Origin: Caulobacter sp. RHG1
GTDB lineage: Bacteria; Pseudomonadota; Alphaproteobacteria; Caulobacterales; Caulobacteraceae
Direction: 5' to 3'
Length of the DNA stretch: 64,000 nt
NCBI RefSeq assembly: GCF_013181195.1
Contig: NZ_SMZP01000004.1
Span: 372,001-436,000, forward strand
Part shown: one piece after another, positions 1 through 8,671 of the stretch
Layout: every line of letters begins with the position of its first letter
How positions within the stretch are numbered: position 1 is the stretch's first letter
Notes under the pieces: generated by a model
What the model was told of the DNA's origin: nothing
The model's database searches: none
The model's input: the letters and a program-made list of their open reading frames with translations, nothing else
Translations under genes and position numbers: made by a program

Positions 1-1
1 C

Positions 2-361
2 CACCCCTGGGCTATCCTCTATTTCGGCGTCACGGCCTCACTGATCCTGGGCATGGCCGGCGTGCTGGCCGGCCTGTGGTCGGAGAAATTCGACCAACTG
101 GCGGCCGTGACCAATTTCGTGATCATGCCCATGACCTTCCTGTCGGGCACCTTCTATCTGGTCGACAAGCTGCCCGAGCCGTTCCGCACGGCCAGCCATT
201 TCAACCCGTTCTTCTACCTGATCGACGGCTTCCGCTACGGCTTCATCGGCCATGCTGACGGTTCGATCGCCATCGGCGTCATCGCCACGGGCGCCCTGAC
301 CCTCGGCCTGTTCCTGTGGTGCTGGCGCCTGTTCGTCACCGGTTACCGTCTGAAGAGCTGA
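2..361 (+). CDS. ABC-2 type transporter permease, C-terminal part
   Basis: The reading frame is open from the window edge, so the start is missing. The visible 119 residues contain three to four hydrophobic segments and the sequence SGTFYLVDKLPEPF followed by a FNPFFYLIDGFRYGF stretch, typical of ABC-2 permeases of the NodJ/YadH export type. It would form the membrane channel of an ABC exporter whose ATPase lies outside the window. Family from memory; substrate unknown. Confidence 0.8.
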   Translation, partial: HPWAILYFGVTASLILGMAGVLAGLWSEKFDQLAAVTNFVIMPMTFLSGTFYLVDKLPEPFRTASHFNPFFYLIDGFRYGFIGHADGSIAIGVIATGALTLGLFLWCWRLFVTGYRLKS

Positions 362-445
362 TTTTTCGTCGGTTTTTCAGGGACGTTTCACAGAGCCTTG
401 ATTGACAGGCCGGCCTTGTGAGCCGACAACCTGCGGCCTTCCGGT

Positions 446-480
446 CCCCGTGCTTTCAGCACGGGGGCTTCTTTCCTTTT
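446..480 (+). terminator. Hairpin with U-rich tail upstream of argD
   Basis: A perfect 9-bp stem (CCCCGTGCT / AGCACGGGG, loop TTC) is followed by a pyrimidine tract ending in TTTTT. It lies between the permease stop and the argD start. It could terminate the transporter transcript or act as an attenuator in an argD leader; the sequence alone does not decide. Confidence 0.55.
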
Positions 481-495
481 TGGGAGGCCGGTCAC

Positions 496-1710
496 TTGAG
501 CACCGCGACGTCGTCCAATCCCTCGCAGAACCACATCATGGGCGTGTACAACCGCGCTCCGCTGGCGTTCGAACGAGGCCGAGGCGCGCGACTGTTCTCG
601 ACCACGGGCGAAGAATATCTGGACTGCGTGGCGGGCATCGCCACCTGCGGTCTGGGCCACGCCCACCCGGCGCTGGTCGATGCGCTGAAGACCCAGGGCG
701 AGAAGCTCTGGCACGTCTCCAACATCTACACGATCCCCGAGCAGGAAGTGCTGGCCGACAAGCTGTGCGCGGCCACCTTCGCCGATGTGGTGTTCTTCAC
801 CAACTCGGGCACCGAGGCGATCGAATGCGCCCTGAAGGCCGCTCGTCGCTATCACGTGATGAACGGCCAGTCGGAACGCATCGACATCATCGGCTTCGAC
901 GGCTCGTTCCACGGCCGCTCCTATGCCGCGGTCAACGCCTCGGGCAACGCCGGCTATCTGGACGGCTTCGGCCCGCGCCTGCCGGGCTTCATCCAGTTGC
1001 CGTTCGGCGACATGGACGCCTTGAAGGCCGCCATCGGTCCGACGACCGCCGGGATCATCATCGAGCCCGTGCAGGGCGAGGGCGGGGCGCGGTCGCTGAC
1101 CAGCGCTCAACTGCTGGAGCTGCGCCAGATCACCCGCGACGCCGGCATCCTGCTGATCTACGACGAAGTGCAGAGCGGCATGGGCCGGACCGGCAAGCTC
1201 TTCGCCCATGAATGGGCGCCGGGCAGCGAGCCGGACATCATGTGCGTGGCCAAGGCCCTGGGCGGCGGCTTCCCGGTCGGCGCCTGCCTGGCCTCGACCG
1301 AAGGCGCCAAGGGCATGACCCCCGGCACCCACGGCTCGACCTACGGCGGCAACCCGCTGGCCATGGCGGTCGGCAATGCGGCGTTCGACGCGATCAACAG
1401 CGATGAGCTGCTGGACAACGTCAACACCGTCGCCGGCTACTTCACCCAGCAGCTGAACGGCCTGAAGGACCGCTTCCCGGACGTCGTCGTCGACATCCGC
1501 GGCAAGGGTCTCCTGATCGGCATCAAGGTGGTTCCGAACAACCGCGAGTTCATGGTCATGGCCCGCGATCAGAACCTGCTGATCGCCGGCGGCGGCGACA
1601 ACTGCGTGCGCCTGCTGCCGCCGCTGAACCTGACCATCGAGGAAGCCAGCGAAGCGATCTCCAAGCTCGAGAAGGCTTGTGAAGTCGCCCGCGCCAAGGC
1701 CTCCGCCTAA
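496..1710 (+). CDS. argD: Acetylornithine/succinyldiaminopimelate aminotransferase
   Basis: PLP-dependent class III aminotransferase (404 aa) of arginine biosynthesis; the family converts N-acetylglutamate semialdehyde to N-acetylornithine with glutamate and often also serves lysine synthesis. The PLP lysine is about K253 in the VAKALGGGFPVGA motif, with FTNSGTEAIE and YDEVQSGMGRTG upstream. I chose a TTG start preceded by GGGAGG at good spacing because the N-terminus then fits the family (STATSSNPSQNHIMGVYNRAPLAFERG); ATG at 538 is the alternative. argF follows about 110 bp downstream, so this is an arginine cluster. Confidence 0.93.
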   Translation: MSTATSSNPSQNHIMGVYNRAPLAFERGRGARLFSTTGEEYLDCVAGIATCGLGHAHPALVDALKTQGEKLWHVSNIYTIPEQEVLADKLCAATFADVVFFTNSGTEAIECALKAARRYHVMNGQSERIDIIGFDGSFHGRSYAAVNASGNAGYLDGFGPRLPGFIQLPFGDMDALKAAIGPTTAGIIIEPVQGEGGARSLTSAQLLELRQITRDAGILLIYDEVQSGMGRTGKLFAHEWAPGSEPDIMCVAKALGGGFPVGACLASTEGAKGMTPGTHGSTYGGNPLAMAVGNAAFDAINSDELLDNVNTVAGYFTQQLNGLKDRFPDVVVDIRGKGLLIGIKVVPNNREFMVMARDQNLLIAGGGDNCVRLLPPLNLTIEEASEAISKLEKACEVARAKASA

Positions 1711-1721
1711 GATCCTCCAAC

Positions 1722-1809
1722 CCCGTTTTCCCGGCGAAAGCCGGGACCCAGATCAAGCCCGTCGACTTCCCGGATGTATCTGGGCCCCGGCCTTCGCCGG
1801 GGAGACGGG
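1722..1809 (+). repeat. Extragenic palindromic repeat between argD and argF
   Basis: Two inverted copies of a CCCGGCGAAAGCCGGG-type palindrome flank a short spacer, each joined to an ACCCAGAT / ATCTGGG block. The outer arms pair (CCCGT... with ...ACGGG). Such G/C palindromes are common between genes in Caulobacter-like genomes. It ends just before the argF ribosome-binding region. Confidence 0.7.
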
Positions 1810-1824
1810 AATAGGGATAGTCCG

Positions 1825-2760
1825 ATGACTCAACCCCGCCACTTCATCGACCTGTGGAAGCTGGACGGCGCGACCCTGCGCCTGATGCTCGACGACGCCC
1901 ACGCCCGCAAGAGCGCCCGCAAGGGCTGGCCGCAGGGCAAGGTCGACGCCGACGCGCCGGCCAAGGACCGCGTGTTGTCGATGATCTTCCAGAAGAACTC
2001 GACCCGCACCCGCTTCTCGTTCGACGCCGCCATGCGCCAGCTGGGCGGCAGCGCGATCATCTCGACCGCCAACGACATGCAACTGGGCCGCGGCGAGACC
2101 ATCGAGGACACCGCCAAGGTGCTGTCGCGCATGGTCGACGCGGTGATGATCCGCGCCAACAGCCACGCCGACGTCGAGCGTTTCGCCCAGGTCTCGACCG
2201 TGCCGGTCATCAACGGCCTGACCGACAAGAGCCATCCGTGCCAGATCATGGCTGACCTGCTGACCATCGAGGAACACCGCGGCCCGATCGCCGGCAAGAC
2301 GATCGCCTGGGTCGGCGACGGCAACAATGTCTGCTCCAGCTTCATCCACGCCGCGCCGCTGTTGGGTTTCGAGCTGAAGATCGCCTGTCCGGCGGTCTAT
2401 CACGCCGACCTGCACGACCTGGCGCGCGCCGAAGGCCTGCAGGGCAAGGTCAGCATGATGACCGACGCCAAGGAAGCCGTGCGCGGCGCCGACGTCGTCG
2501 TGGCCGACACCTGGGTCTCGATGGGCGACACCGATCACGACGAACGTCTGGCCGCCTTCGAGGCCTATCAGGTCGACGACAAGCTGATGGACTTGGCGGC
2601 CGCCAATGGCGTGTTCCTCCACTGCCTGCCCGCCCACCGCGGCGAGGAAGTCACCGACGCGGTCATGGATGGGCCCCGCTCGCTGGTCTGGGACGAAGCG
2701 GAAAACCGCATCCACGCCCAGAAGTCGGTTCTGGCCTGGGCGTTCGGGGCGATTGGGTAG
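1825..2760 (+). CDS. argF: Ornithine carbamoyltransferase
   Basis: Forms citrulline from ornithine and carbamoyl phosphate (311 aa, usual family length). The carbamoyl-phosphate motif STRTR is at residues 59-63 and the active-site HCLP motif at 266-269, with SMGD before it for ornithine binding. The start is the ATG of [10 protein letters not shown]; an in-frame upstream extension reads through the palindromic repeat and is unlikely. It follows argD and belongs to the same pathway. Confidence 0.95.
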   Translation: MTQPRHFIDLWKLDGATLRLMLDDAHARKSARKGWPQGKVDADAPAKDRVLSMIFQKNSTRTRFSFDAAMRQLGGSAIISTANDMQLGRGETIEDTAKVLSRMVDAVMIRANSHADVERFAQVSTVPVINGLTDKSHPCQIMADLLTIEEHRGPIAGKTIAWVGDGNNVCSSFIHAAPLLGFELKIACPAVYHADLHDLARAEGLQGKVSMMTDAKEAVRGADVVVADTWVSMGDTDHDERLAAFEAYQVDDKLMDLAAANGVFLHCLPAHRGEEVTDAVMDGPRSLVWDEAENRIHAQKSVLAWAFGAIG

Positions 2761-3087
2761 TCAGATCTGGCGAGGGACGGGTGTCCACTCGCAGACCGCC
2801 GCATAGAGGTCTTCCCACTGTGGATTGTCGCGCTCGATCAGGTTGATCTTCCACTGGCGCGGCCATTCCTTGAGCGATCGTTCGCGCTGGATGGCGACGG
2901 TCATCTCGTCGTGGGTTTCGAACCAGACGAGCCGCTTCAAGCCGTAGCGCTTGGTGAAGCCGGGGATCAATCCGTCGCGGTGCTGGATCATTCGCGTCTG
3001 GAACTGACTGGTGACGCCAATGTAGAGCGTGCCGCGGTAACGGTCGGTCATGATGTAGACGGCGATAGATGCGTCTTTTCCGACCAT
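2761..3087 (-). CDS. GIY-YIG nuclease-like protein
   Basis: 108 aa, one GIY-YIG domain. The N-terminal YIMTDRYRGTLYIGVTSQF holds the paired Tyr motifs, and R32 and E69-type residues follow (TRMIQHR, QRERSLKEW). This matches the small YhbQ/UPF0213-type group common in alphaproteobacteria, whose roles are mostly unknown. It converges on argF with no gap. It is a chromosomal gene and not one of the prophage homing nucleases. Confidence 0.85.
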   Translation of the reverse strand: MVGKDASIAVYIMTDRYRGTLYIGVTSQFQTRMIQHRDGLIPGFTKRYGLKRLVWFETHDEMTVAIQRERSLKEWPRQWKINLIERDNPQWEDLYAAVCEWTPVPRQI

Positions 3088-3128
3088 ATGCTAATTATGC
3101 ATCTATAGATTGATTTCATCAACTCCAC

Positions 3129-3267
3129 CCGTCATCCCGGGCCTTGTGCCCGGGACCCCTATGTCCGCTGCAGGTGCGAGTAAGGAGGCGCGTCGAGGCC
3201 CCGCTTTGTCCCGCATTTCACGTGCGCGCCGAAAGAGGGGTCCCGGGCACAAGGCCCGGGATGACGG
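3129..3267. repeat. Short element with 32-bp perfect inverted ends
   Basis: A 139-bp intergenic element whose first 32 bp (3129-3160) and last 32 bp (3236-3267) are exact reverse complements built on CCCGGGCCTTGTGCCCGGG. The centre has no obvious ORF. It resembles a MITE or a REP doublet and lies between the GIY-YIG gene and hslO. Confidence 0.8.
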
Positions 3268-3333
3268 TGGTTGAGGGCGATGTGAAAACCTTCGGGCTCG
3301 CTTTTTCGAAAAGACCGCCTATCTAGCCTCCCC

Positions 3334-4242
3334 ATGACCGATACCGCTTCCCTTCCTGGCGTCCTCGACGACGTCGTTTCCGCGTTTCAGATCGAAGGCC
3401 TGCCCGTGCGCGGCCGGATGGTTCGCCTGGGCGAGGCCGTCAACGAGGTGCTGACGCGTCACGCCTATCCCGAGCCGGTGGCCAACCTGCTGGGCGAAGC
3501 CTGCGCGCTGGCCGCCCTGGTCGGCTCCAGCCTGAAGTTCGAGGGCCGGCTGATCGTCCAAGCCCAGGGCGACGGGCCGGTGCGCTATGTCGTGGTCGAC
3601 TACGACACCAGCGGCGGCCTGCGTGGTTATTGCCGCTTCGACGCGGACGAGGTCGCGGCCATCTCGGAAGGCTTCACGCGTCCGGGGGCCAAGACCCTGC
3701 TGGGCGGCGGCGTGTTCATCATGACCCTGGACCAGGGCGCGGACATGGACCGCTATCAGGGCGTCACCCCGATCGAAGGCGAGACCCTGGCCCTGTGCGC
3801 CGAGCAGTACTTCGCCCAGTCGGAGCAGACCCCGACCCGCGTGCGCCTGGCCGTCGGCCAGATCGACACCGGCGAGGGGCCGCAATGGCGCGCCGGCGGC
3901 ATCCTGATCCAGGCCATCGCCGGCGACCAGTCGCGCGGCGAGACCCAGGAAGCCTGGACCCACGTGCAGGCGCTGTTCGAGACCACCGGCGAAGACGAAC
4001 TGATCGACCCCACCGTCACGACGGCGACCCTGCTGTGGCGGCTGTTCAACGAGGACGGCGTGCGCCTGCTGGAGGAAAAGCCGCTACGCGCCTTCTGCCG
4101 CTGCTCGGAAGACCGCATCGGCGTGGTGATGGACTCGTTCTCGGCCGAAGAAGTGGCTGACATGGTCGAGCCCGACGGCAAGATCCACGTGACCTGCGAG
4201 TACTGCTCGCGCGTCTACCAGCTGGACCCTCCGGCGGCGTAA
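3334..4242 (+). CDS. hslO: Hsp33 redox-regulated chaperone
   Basis: 302 aa. The C-terminal zinc and redox switch is intact: C255-R-C257 and C288-E-Y-C291. In the family these four cysteines bind zinc when reduced and form disulfides under oxidative stress, activating holdase function in the cytosol. The N-terminal domain reads as Hsp33 (LLGEACALAALVGSSLKFEGRL). A strong terminator follows, so it is probably a single-gene transcript. Confidence 0.95.
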   Translation: MTDTASLPGVLDDVVSAFQIEGLPVRGRMVRLGEAVNEVLTRHAYPEPVANLLGEACALAALVGSSLKFEGRLIVQAQGDGPVRYVVVDYDTSGGLRGYCRFDADEVAAISEGFTRPGAKTLLGGGVFIMTLDQGADMDRYQGVTPIEGETLALCAEQYFAQSEQTPTRVRLAVGQIDTGEGPQWRAGGILIQAIAGDQSRGETQEAWTHVQALFETTGEDELIDPTVTTATLLWRLFNEDGVRLLEEKPLRAFCRCSEDRIGVVMDSFSAEEVADMVEPDGKIHVTCEYCSRVYQLDPPAA

Positions 4243-4265
4243 GCCTGACCCGTTCTGAATTGAAG

Positions 4266-4299
4266 AAAGCCGGCGCCCCTCAGGAGCGCCGGCTTTTTT
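4266..4299. terminator. Bidirectional intrinsic terminator
   Basis: Stem AGCCGGCGC / GCGCCGGCT extended by A-T pairs, a 9-nt loop and a TTTTTT tail on the plus strand; the minus strand also ends in a T-rich run. It sits between convergent hslO and apaG and can serve both. Confidence 0.9.
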
Positions 4300-4304
4300 G
4301 CAAG

Positions 4305-4736
4305 CTAGTTGATCTTCAGCGCCGCGCCCGGCAGGTGCAGCGAGAACTCGGGGATCTCGACGTCGAACACCTCGCCGTCGGCATTGATCATCGAATAGCT
4401 GCCCTTCATCGCGCCCGAAGGGGTGGGGAGGGGACAGTTGGAGACGTAGCGGAAGGCCTCGCGGGGCTTCAGCTCCGGCTGCTCGCCGACCACGCCGCTG
4501 CCTTCCACGTCGTTCACGCGGTTGAAGCCGTCGGTGATGCTCCAGCGGCGCGAGATCAGGGTCACCGTCTCGACGCCGTGGTTTTCGATCTCGACCGTGT
4601 AGGACCACAGATAGAGGCCCTGTTCCGGAGAGGACTCCTCGGCGGCATAGACCGGGAAGACGCGCACGACGATGTCGCGGGTGCGCGCTTCATAGGCCGA
4701 ACCGTCCTGGCCGCGCCGGCGCCTCATGCGCTGCAT
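4305..4736 (-). CDS. apaG: ApaG protein (CO2+/Mg2+ efflux-related family)
   Basis: 143 aa with an ApaG/DUF525 beta-sandwich pattern: YLWSYTVEIENHG near the middle, LISRRWSITDGFNRVNDVEGSGVVGEQP, then the typical end SMINADGEVFDVEIPEFSL. Function in bacteria is poorly known. Start uncertain: ATG at 4736 gives a slightly long N-terminus (MQRMRRRRGQ), and ATG at 4727 is possible. It lies 13 bp downstream of metZ and is probably co-transcribed with it. Confidence 0.9.
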   Translation of the reverse strand: MQRMRRRRGQDGSAYEARTRDIVVRVFPVYAAEESSPEQGLYLWSYTVEIENHGVETVTLISRRWSITDGFNRVNDVEGSGVVGEQPELKPREAFRYVSNCPLPTPSGAMKGSYSMINADGEVFDVEIPEFSLHLPGAALKIN

Positions 4737-4749
4737 GGGGGGAGACGTC

Positions 4750-5949
4750 TCACGCCTGATCGAGCGCACGGATCACATCCCGCTTGAGGTCTTCGACGCT
4801 TTCCAGGCCCACTGAAAGGCGCACGCCGCCCTCGGTCACGCCCAGCGACGGGCGCTGCTCTTCGGGCACCGAGCGGTGGGTGGTGGTCGGCGGGTGGGTG
4901 GCCATCGATTTGGCGTCGCCGAGGTTGTTGGAGATGTCGACGATCTCCAGCGCATTGAGGAACTTGAAGGCCGCTTCGCGCGAGCCCAGGTCCATGGCGA
5001 TGACGGTGCCGCCGCCGGTCATCTGCTTCTTGGCGATCTCATAGCCCGGATGGTCCTTGCGGAACGGGTAGAGGACCTCTCGGACCTTCTTGTGTTCGCC
5101 GATCACGTCGGCGAGGGCCGCAGCGGTGTCGTTCTGGCGACGCACGCGCAGGTCCAGGGTCTCCAGGCCCTTGACCAGGACCCAGGCGTTGAACGGCGAC
5201 AGCGCGGGGCCGGTGTGGCGCACGTAGTCGCGGTAGAATTCCTCGTTGATCGCCTCGCTGGTCAGGATGGCCCCGCCCAGCACGCGGCCCTGGCCGTCGA
5301 TGTGCTTGGTGGCCGAATAGACCACGACGTCGGCGCCCAGCTTCAGCGGCTGCTGGAAGATCGGGGTGGCGAAGACGTTGTCGACCACGACCTTGGCGCC
5401 GACCGCGTGGGCCATCTCGGCGACGGCGGCGATGTCGGTGATTTCCAGGACCGGGTTCGAGGGCGTCTCGATCAGCACGGCCTTGGTGTTGGGACGGATT
5501 GCCGCTTCCCATTCGGCCAGGTTGGTGGCGTCGACGAAGGTGGTCTCGACCCCGAAGCGCGGCAGCAGCTCGGCGACGATCCAGCGGCACGAGCCAAACA
5601 GGGCGCGGCCGGCCACGACGTGGTCGCCGGCCTTTACCAGGCCGATCAGGGCGGCGTGGACCGAGGCCATGCCGGTCGCCTGGGCGCGGCAGACCTCGGC
5701 GCCTTCCAGCAGGGCCAGGCGATCCTCGAACATCTTCACGGTCGGGTTGTTGAACCGCGAATAGACGAAGCCAGGCTCGTCGCCAGCGAAGCGGCGGTCG
5801 GCGCCCTCGGCGCTGTCGTAGGTGAAGCCTTGCGTCAGATAGAGCGCCTCAGCGGTCTCCATGAACTGCGAGCGCGCGATGCCCCCACGAATGAGCTTCG
5901 TCGCAACGTCCCAGTCCTTAGGATCCTCGGCCACGGGCCTTACCTCCAT
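4750..5949 (-). CDS. metZ: O-succinylhomoserine sulfhydrylase
   Basis: 399 aa, Cys/Met metabolism PLP-dependent family. The PLP lysine is in YSATKHIDGQGRVLGG; YSRFNNPTV and ETPSNPVLEITDI are family motifs. It would form homocysteine directly from O-succinylhomoserine and sulfide. Assignment as MetZ rather than MetB/MetC rests on the alphaproteobacterial N-terminal style (WDVATKLIRGGIARSQF). Start at MEVRPVAEDP; the upstream in-frame ATG would add a poor extension. I looked for a SAM riboswitch upstream and did not see one. Confidence 0.88.
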   Translation of the reverse strand: MEVRPVAEDPKDWDVATKLIRGGIARSQFMETAEALYLTQGFTYDSAEGADRRFAGDEPGFVYSRFNNPTVKMFEDRLALLEGAEVCRAQATGMASVHAALIGLVKAGDHVVAGRALFGSCRWIVAELLPRFGVETTFVDATNLAEWEAAIRPNTKAVLIETPSNPVLEITDIAAVAEMAHAVGAKVVVDNVFATPIFQQPLKLGADVVVYSATKHIDGQGRVLGGAILTSEAINEEFYRDYVRHTGPALSPFNAWVLVKGLETLDLRVRRQNDTAAALADVIGEHKKVREVLYPFRKDHPGYEIAKKQMTGGGTVIAMDLGSREAAFKFLNALEIVDISNNLGDAKSMATHPPTTTHRSVPEEQRPSLGVTEGGVRLSVGLESVEDLKRDVIRALDQA

Positions 5950-6114
5950 ACGCTTTGAAATCGCCGGCATAAGGAGCGGGGAGGGGGGCTTGGTCAAGCA
6001 TCATCACCCCATCCGCGACCGGAGAATTGTCACGCGCGAAAATCACATTGTCACAGGCGAGCTTACCGAGGTCTTGCCTTGCGTTTGCGGTCGCGTTTGG
6101 CGAGTGTCGCGCCG

Positions 6115-7137
6115 ATGACCGACGCCCATGCCGCAGGGATTCTGCCCTGCCAGAATATCGAAGACCTGATCGCCCAGGAGGCGATCGTTTCGGCCACGCC
6201 GTTCGACGTCGACCAGGTGCAGCCGGCCAGCCTGGACCTGCGCCTGGGCGCGCGGGCCTGGCGGATCCGCGCCTCGTTCCTGCCGGGCCTGCATCGCAAG
6301 GTGCCCGAGCGCCTGAAGGACGTGGCCATGCACGAGCTGGACCTGACCAAGGGCGCGGTTCTGGAAAAAGGCTGCGTCTATATCGCCGAGATCCAGGAGC
6401 GCCTGACCTTGCCGATGACGATCTCGGCGCGCGGCAATCCCAAGAGTTCGACCGGGCGCGTGGACGTCTTCGTGCGGCTGCTGACCGACCATAGTCGCGC
6501 CTTCGACGACGTGGACGCCGGCTATACCGGTCCCCTCTATATCGAGATCGCGCCGCAGACCTTCTCGGTGCTGGTCCGCGCCGGCACCCGCCTGAACCAG
6601 CTGCGCCTCAAGCGCGGCGAGCCGGCCAAGCTGGCCACCCGCAGTGTCGGCGTCGATCTCTTGTCCGATACGGGGGTTGTAGGCTTCCGCGGTCGCCGCC
6701 ACGCCGGCGTCGTCGACCTCGACCATGAGGACGGACACGACCCGCGCGACTACTGGGAGCCGCTGGAGGCCCGCCATGGCGAGCTGCTGCTGGATCCTGG
6801 TGAGTTCTACATCCTGGCCTCCAAGGACGACATCGAGATTCCGGTCCTGGAAGCCGCCGAAATGACCCCGATCGACCCGTCGGTCGGCGAGTTCCGCGTC
6901 CACTATGCCGGCTTCTTCGACCCCGGCTTCGGCACGGAAGAAGCTGCCGCTGTCGGCTCCAAGGGGGTGCTGGAAGTCCGCAGCCACGAGACGCCGTTCT
7001 TGCTGGAAGACGGCCAGACCGTGGCCCGCTTGGTGTATGAGCCCCTGACCTCGCGTCCCGCGCGACTCTACGGCGAAGGCGGTTCGCACTACCAGCGCCA
7101 AGGTCTGAAATTGTCTAAGCATTTCAAGGCCTGGTGA
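6115..7137 (+). CDS. dcd: 2'-deoxycytidine 5'-triphosphate deaminase (long form)
   Basis: 340 aa, longer than the ~190-aa Dcd. Dcd/dUTPase-fold signatures are visible: QPASLDLRLGARAWRI, SARGNPKSSTGRVDVFVRLL and DAGYTGPLYIEIAP. The alphaproteobacterial long form carries two such folds; the second half here (DPGEFYILASKDDIEIP) fits. It would supply dUTP for dTMP synthesis. Divergent from metZ. Start at MTDAHAAGIL. Confidence 0.85.
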   Translation: MTDAHAAGILPCQNIEDLIAQEAIVSATPFDVDQVQPASLDLRLGARAWRIRASFLPGLHRKVPERLKDVAMHELDLTKGAVLEKGCVYIAEIQERLTLPMTISARGNPKSSTGRVDVFVRLLTDHSRAFDDVDAGYTGPLYIEIAPQTFSVLVRAGTRLNQLRLKRGEPAKLATRSVGVDLLSDTGVVGFRGRRHAGVVDLDHEDGHDPRDYWEPLEARHGELLLDPGEFYILASKDDIEIPVLEAAEMTPIDPSVGEFRVHYAGFFDPGFGTEEAAAVGSKGVLEVRSHETPFLLEDGQTVARLVYEPLTSRPARLYGEGGSHYQRQGLKLSKHFKAW

Positions 7138-7230
7138 CCGCTGAGGCGTTAGGTCGCGGCCGTGCTTAGCGTGGCGTTCAGCACGATTGCGCATATCTGA
7201 GGGCCTAGTTTCAGTCGGGCTCTCAAAGAC

Positions 7231-8136
7231 ATGTTGCGTGGCGTAGTGAGGCGTCTGTCGCGTGTGGTGATCGCGGCGGGCCTGTTGTTGGCGAGCCCTC
7301 TTTTGGTCGGGGGAAGTGGCGCGGCCAGCGCGGCGCCGGCGATGTGGGAGGTCCGGGACCGGGACTCCGTCGTCTACCTGTTCGGATCCATGCATGTGCT
7401 GCGCCCTGATGTGCGTTGGCGCACATCCGCCTTCGACCGCGCCTATGCCGCCGCCGACAAGGTCTGGTTCGAGACCCGTATCGACGTGGGACCGGATCGT
7501 ATCCAGGCCCTGGTCGACCAGTACGGCGTTGATCCCGACCGCTCCCTGACCCAGAAGCTCTCGCCGACCGGCCTGGCCACCCTGCGTCCGGTGCTCGATC
7601 GCGGCGGCGTGCCGCTCGAGCGCGTCGAGCGCCTGCGCCCCTGGGCGGCGGCGATGATGCTGTCGGTCGCGCCGATGGTGAAGGACGGCGGCAGCGTCGC
7701 CAGCGGCGTCGATGCGACGACCACCCAGCGCGCCCGCGTGTCCGAAAAGCCGATCGACAGCTTCGAAACAATTGAGCAGCAGCTGCGCATCTTTGCCGAC
7801 CTGCCTGAACAGGCCGAGCTCGACTATCTGGACGACGTCGCCCGCGAACAGCTGTCGCCGCCGCGCCATGGCGTCGCCCTGGAGCGCGCCTGGCTGAAGG
7901 GCGACATGGACGCGCTGGGCTCGCGCCTGGTCGGGCCGATGAAGACCGGGCGGCCGGCGCTGTACGAGGCGCTGCTTCATCGCCGCAACCTGGCCTGGGC
8001 CGACCGTCTGGACGCCGAGATGCGCCAGGGTTCGGGCGCGCAACTGGTGGTCGTCGGCGCTCTGCATATGGCGGGAAATCAAGGGCTTCCGGCCCTGATG
8101 AAGGCGCGCGGCTATGCGGTGCGGCGGGTCCAGTGA
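7231..8136 (+). CDS. TraB/GumN family protein
   Basis: 301 aa. An N-terminal signal peptide (basic, then hydrophobic to about residue 35, ending ASAAPA) points to export. The TraB/GumN fold is shown by FGSMHVL, WFETRI and the C-terminal VVGALHMAG, the metal-binding GxxH elements of this putative metallopeptidase-like family. Substrate unknown. A paralogue lies at 10475-11359. Confidence 0.8.
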   Translation: MLRGVVRRLSRVVIAAGLLLASPLLVGGSGAASAAPAMWEVRDRDSVVYLFGSMHVLRPDVRWRTSAFDRAYAAADKVWFETRIDVGPDRIQALVDQYGVDPDRSLTQKLSPTGLATLRPVLDRGGVPLERVERLRPWAAAMMLSVAPMVKDGGSVASGVDATTTQRARVSEKPIDSFETIEQQLRIFADLPEQAELDYLDDVAREQLSPPRHGVALERAWLKGDMDALGSRLVGPMKTGRPALYEALLHRRNLAWADRLDAEMRQGSGAQLVVVGALHMAGNQGLPALMKARGYAVRRVQ

Positions 8137-8270
8137 GCGATCGAGGACGTGTCGCGCGGCAACGCGCCGCACCACATCTGGTGGACACTCGGTGCGAATA
8201 CACAAATTCTAGCCCTCGTTCTCCTGAGGCGCGACTCAGTCCCGCCCGGCGCGGAGGACGACGGAAATTC

Positions 8271-8579
8271 ATGGAGGCCCTTTTGGCCCGCATCGCTCAA
8301 GATCCGTTCGCCATTCTCCAAGGCCGCGTCGAGGCCTGGGAACGTTGCGCGCGCATCCCCGGCTGCGACAAGGCCGTTTGGCGCCAGGACGCGCAAGGCC
8401 GCGTGATCCGGTGGGCCGATTTCGGCGACCGCTTCTCTCGCTACGGCTGGGAAGTCGCCAGTCGCCCGCGTCCCGGCGTGCTGGGCCGCGCCCTGGCCGT
8501 CAAGCGCCAGGAGGCCGTGCACTGGCGCGGCCTGACCGCTGAAACCCTGTCGATCGACCCCTTCCGCCAAGCCGCCTGA
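8271..8579 (+). CDS. Hypothetical protein
   Basis: 102 aa, no motif recognised. Contains two close cysteines (CARIPGCDK) and a Trp/Arg-rich middle. The start is the ATG after a GGAGG-type site; the upstream in-frame extension looks noncoding. It follows the TraB/GumN gene by about 130 bp. Confidence 0.6.
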   Translation: MEALLARIAQDPFAILQGRVEAWERCARIPGCDKAVWRQDAQGRVIRWADFGDRFSRYGWEVASRPRPGVLGRALAVKRQEAVHWRGLTAETLSIDPFRQAA

Positions 8580-8633
8580 GGCAAGCCTACTCGACATAAT
8601 GACAATGATGCTTGACATGATTGCGCTCTGAGG

Positions 8634-8651
8634 TGACAAGTTAGCTTGTCA
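8634..8651. promoter_or_regulatory. Operator-like palindrome TGACAAG-N4-CTTGTCA
   Basis: Perfect 7-bp inverted arms about 20 bp upstream of the membrane-protein/XRE operon, with TTGACA at about 8612 as a possible -35. The XRE protein encoded by the second gene is the natural candidate to bind here; this is inference. Confidence 0.5.
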
Positions 8652-8671
8652 AATTGAGAGGGGTGCTTGTC

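Noticed and set aside
5950-6114. SAM-II type riboswitch upstream of metZ
   Set aside because: I checked the leader for the conserved elements and saw none; only GTGACAAT repeats are present.
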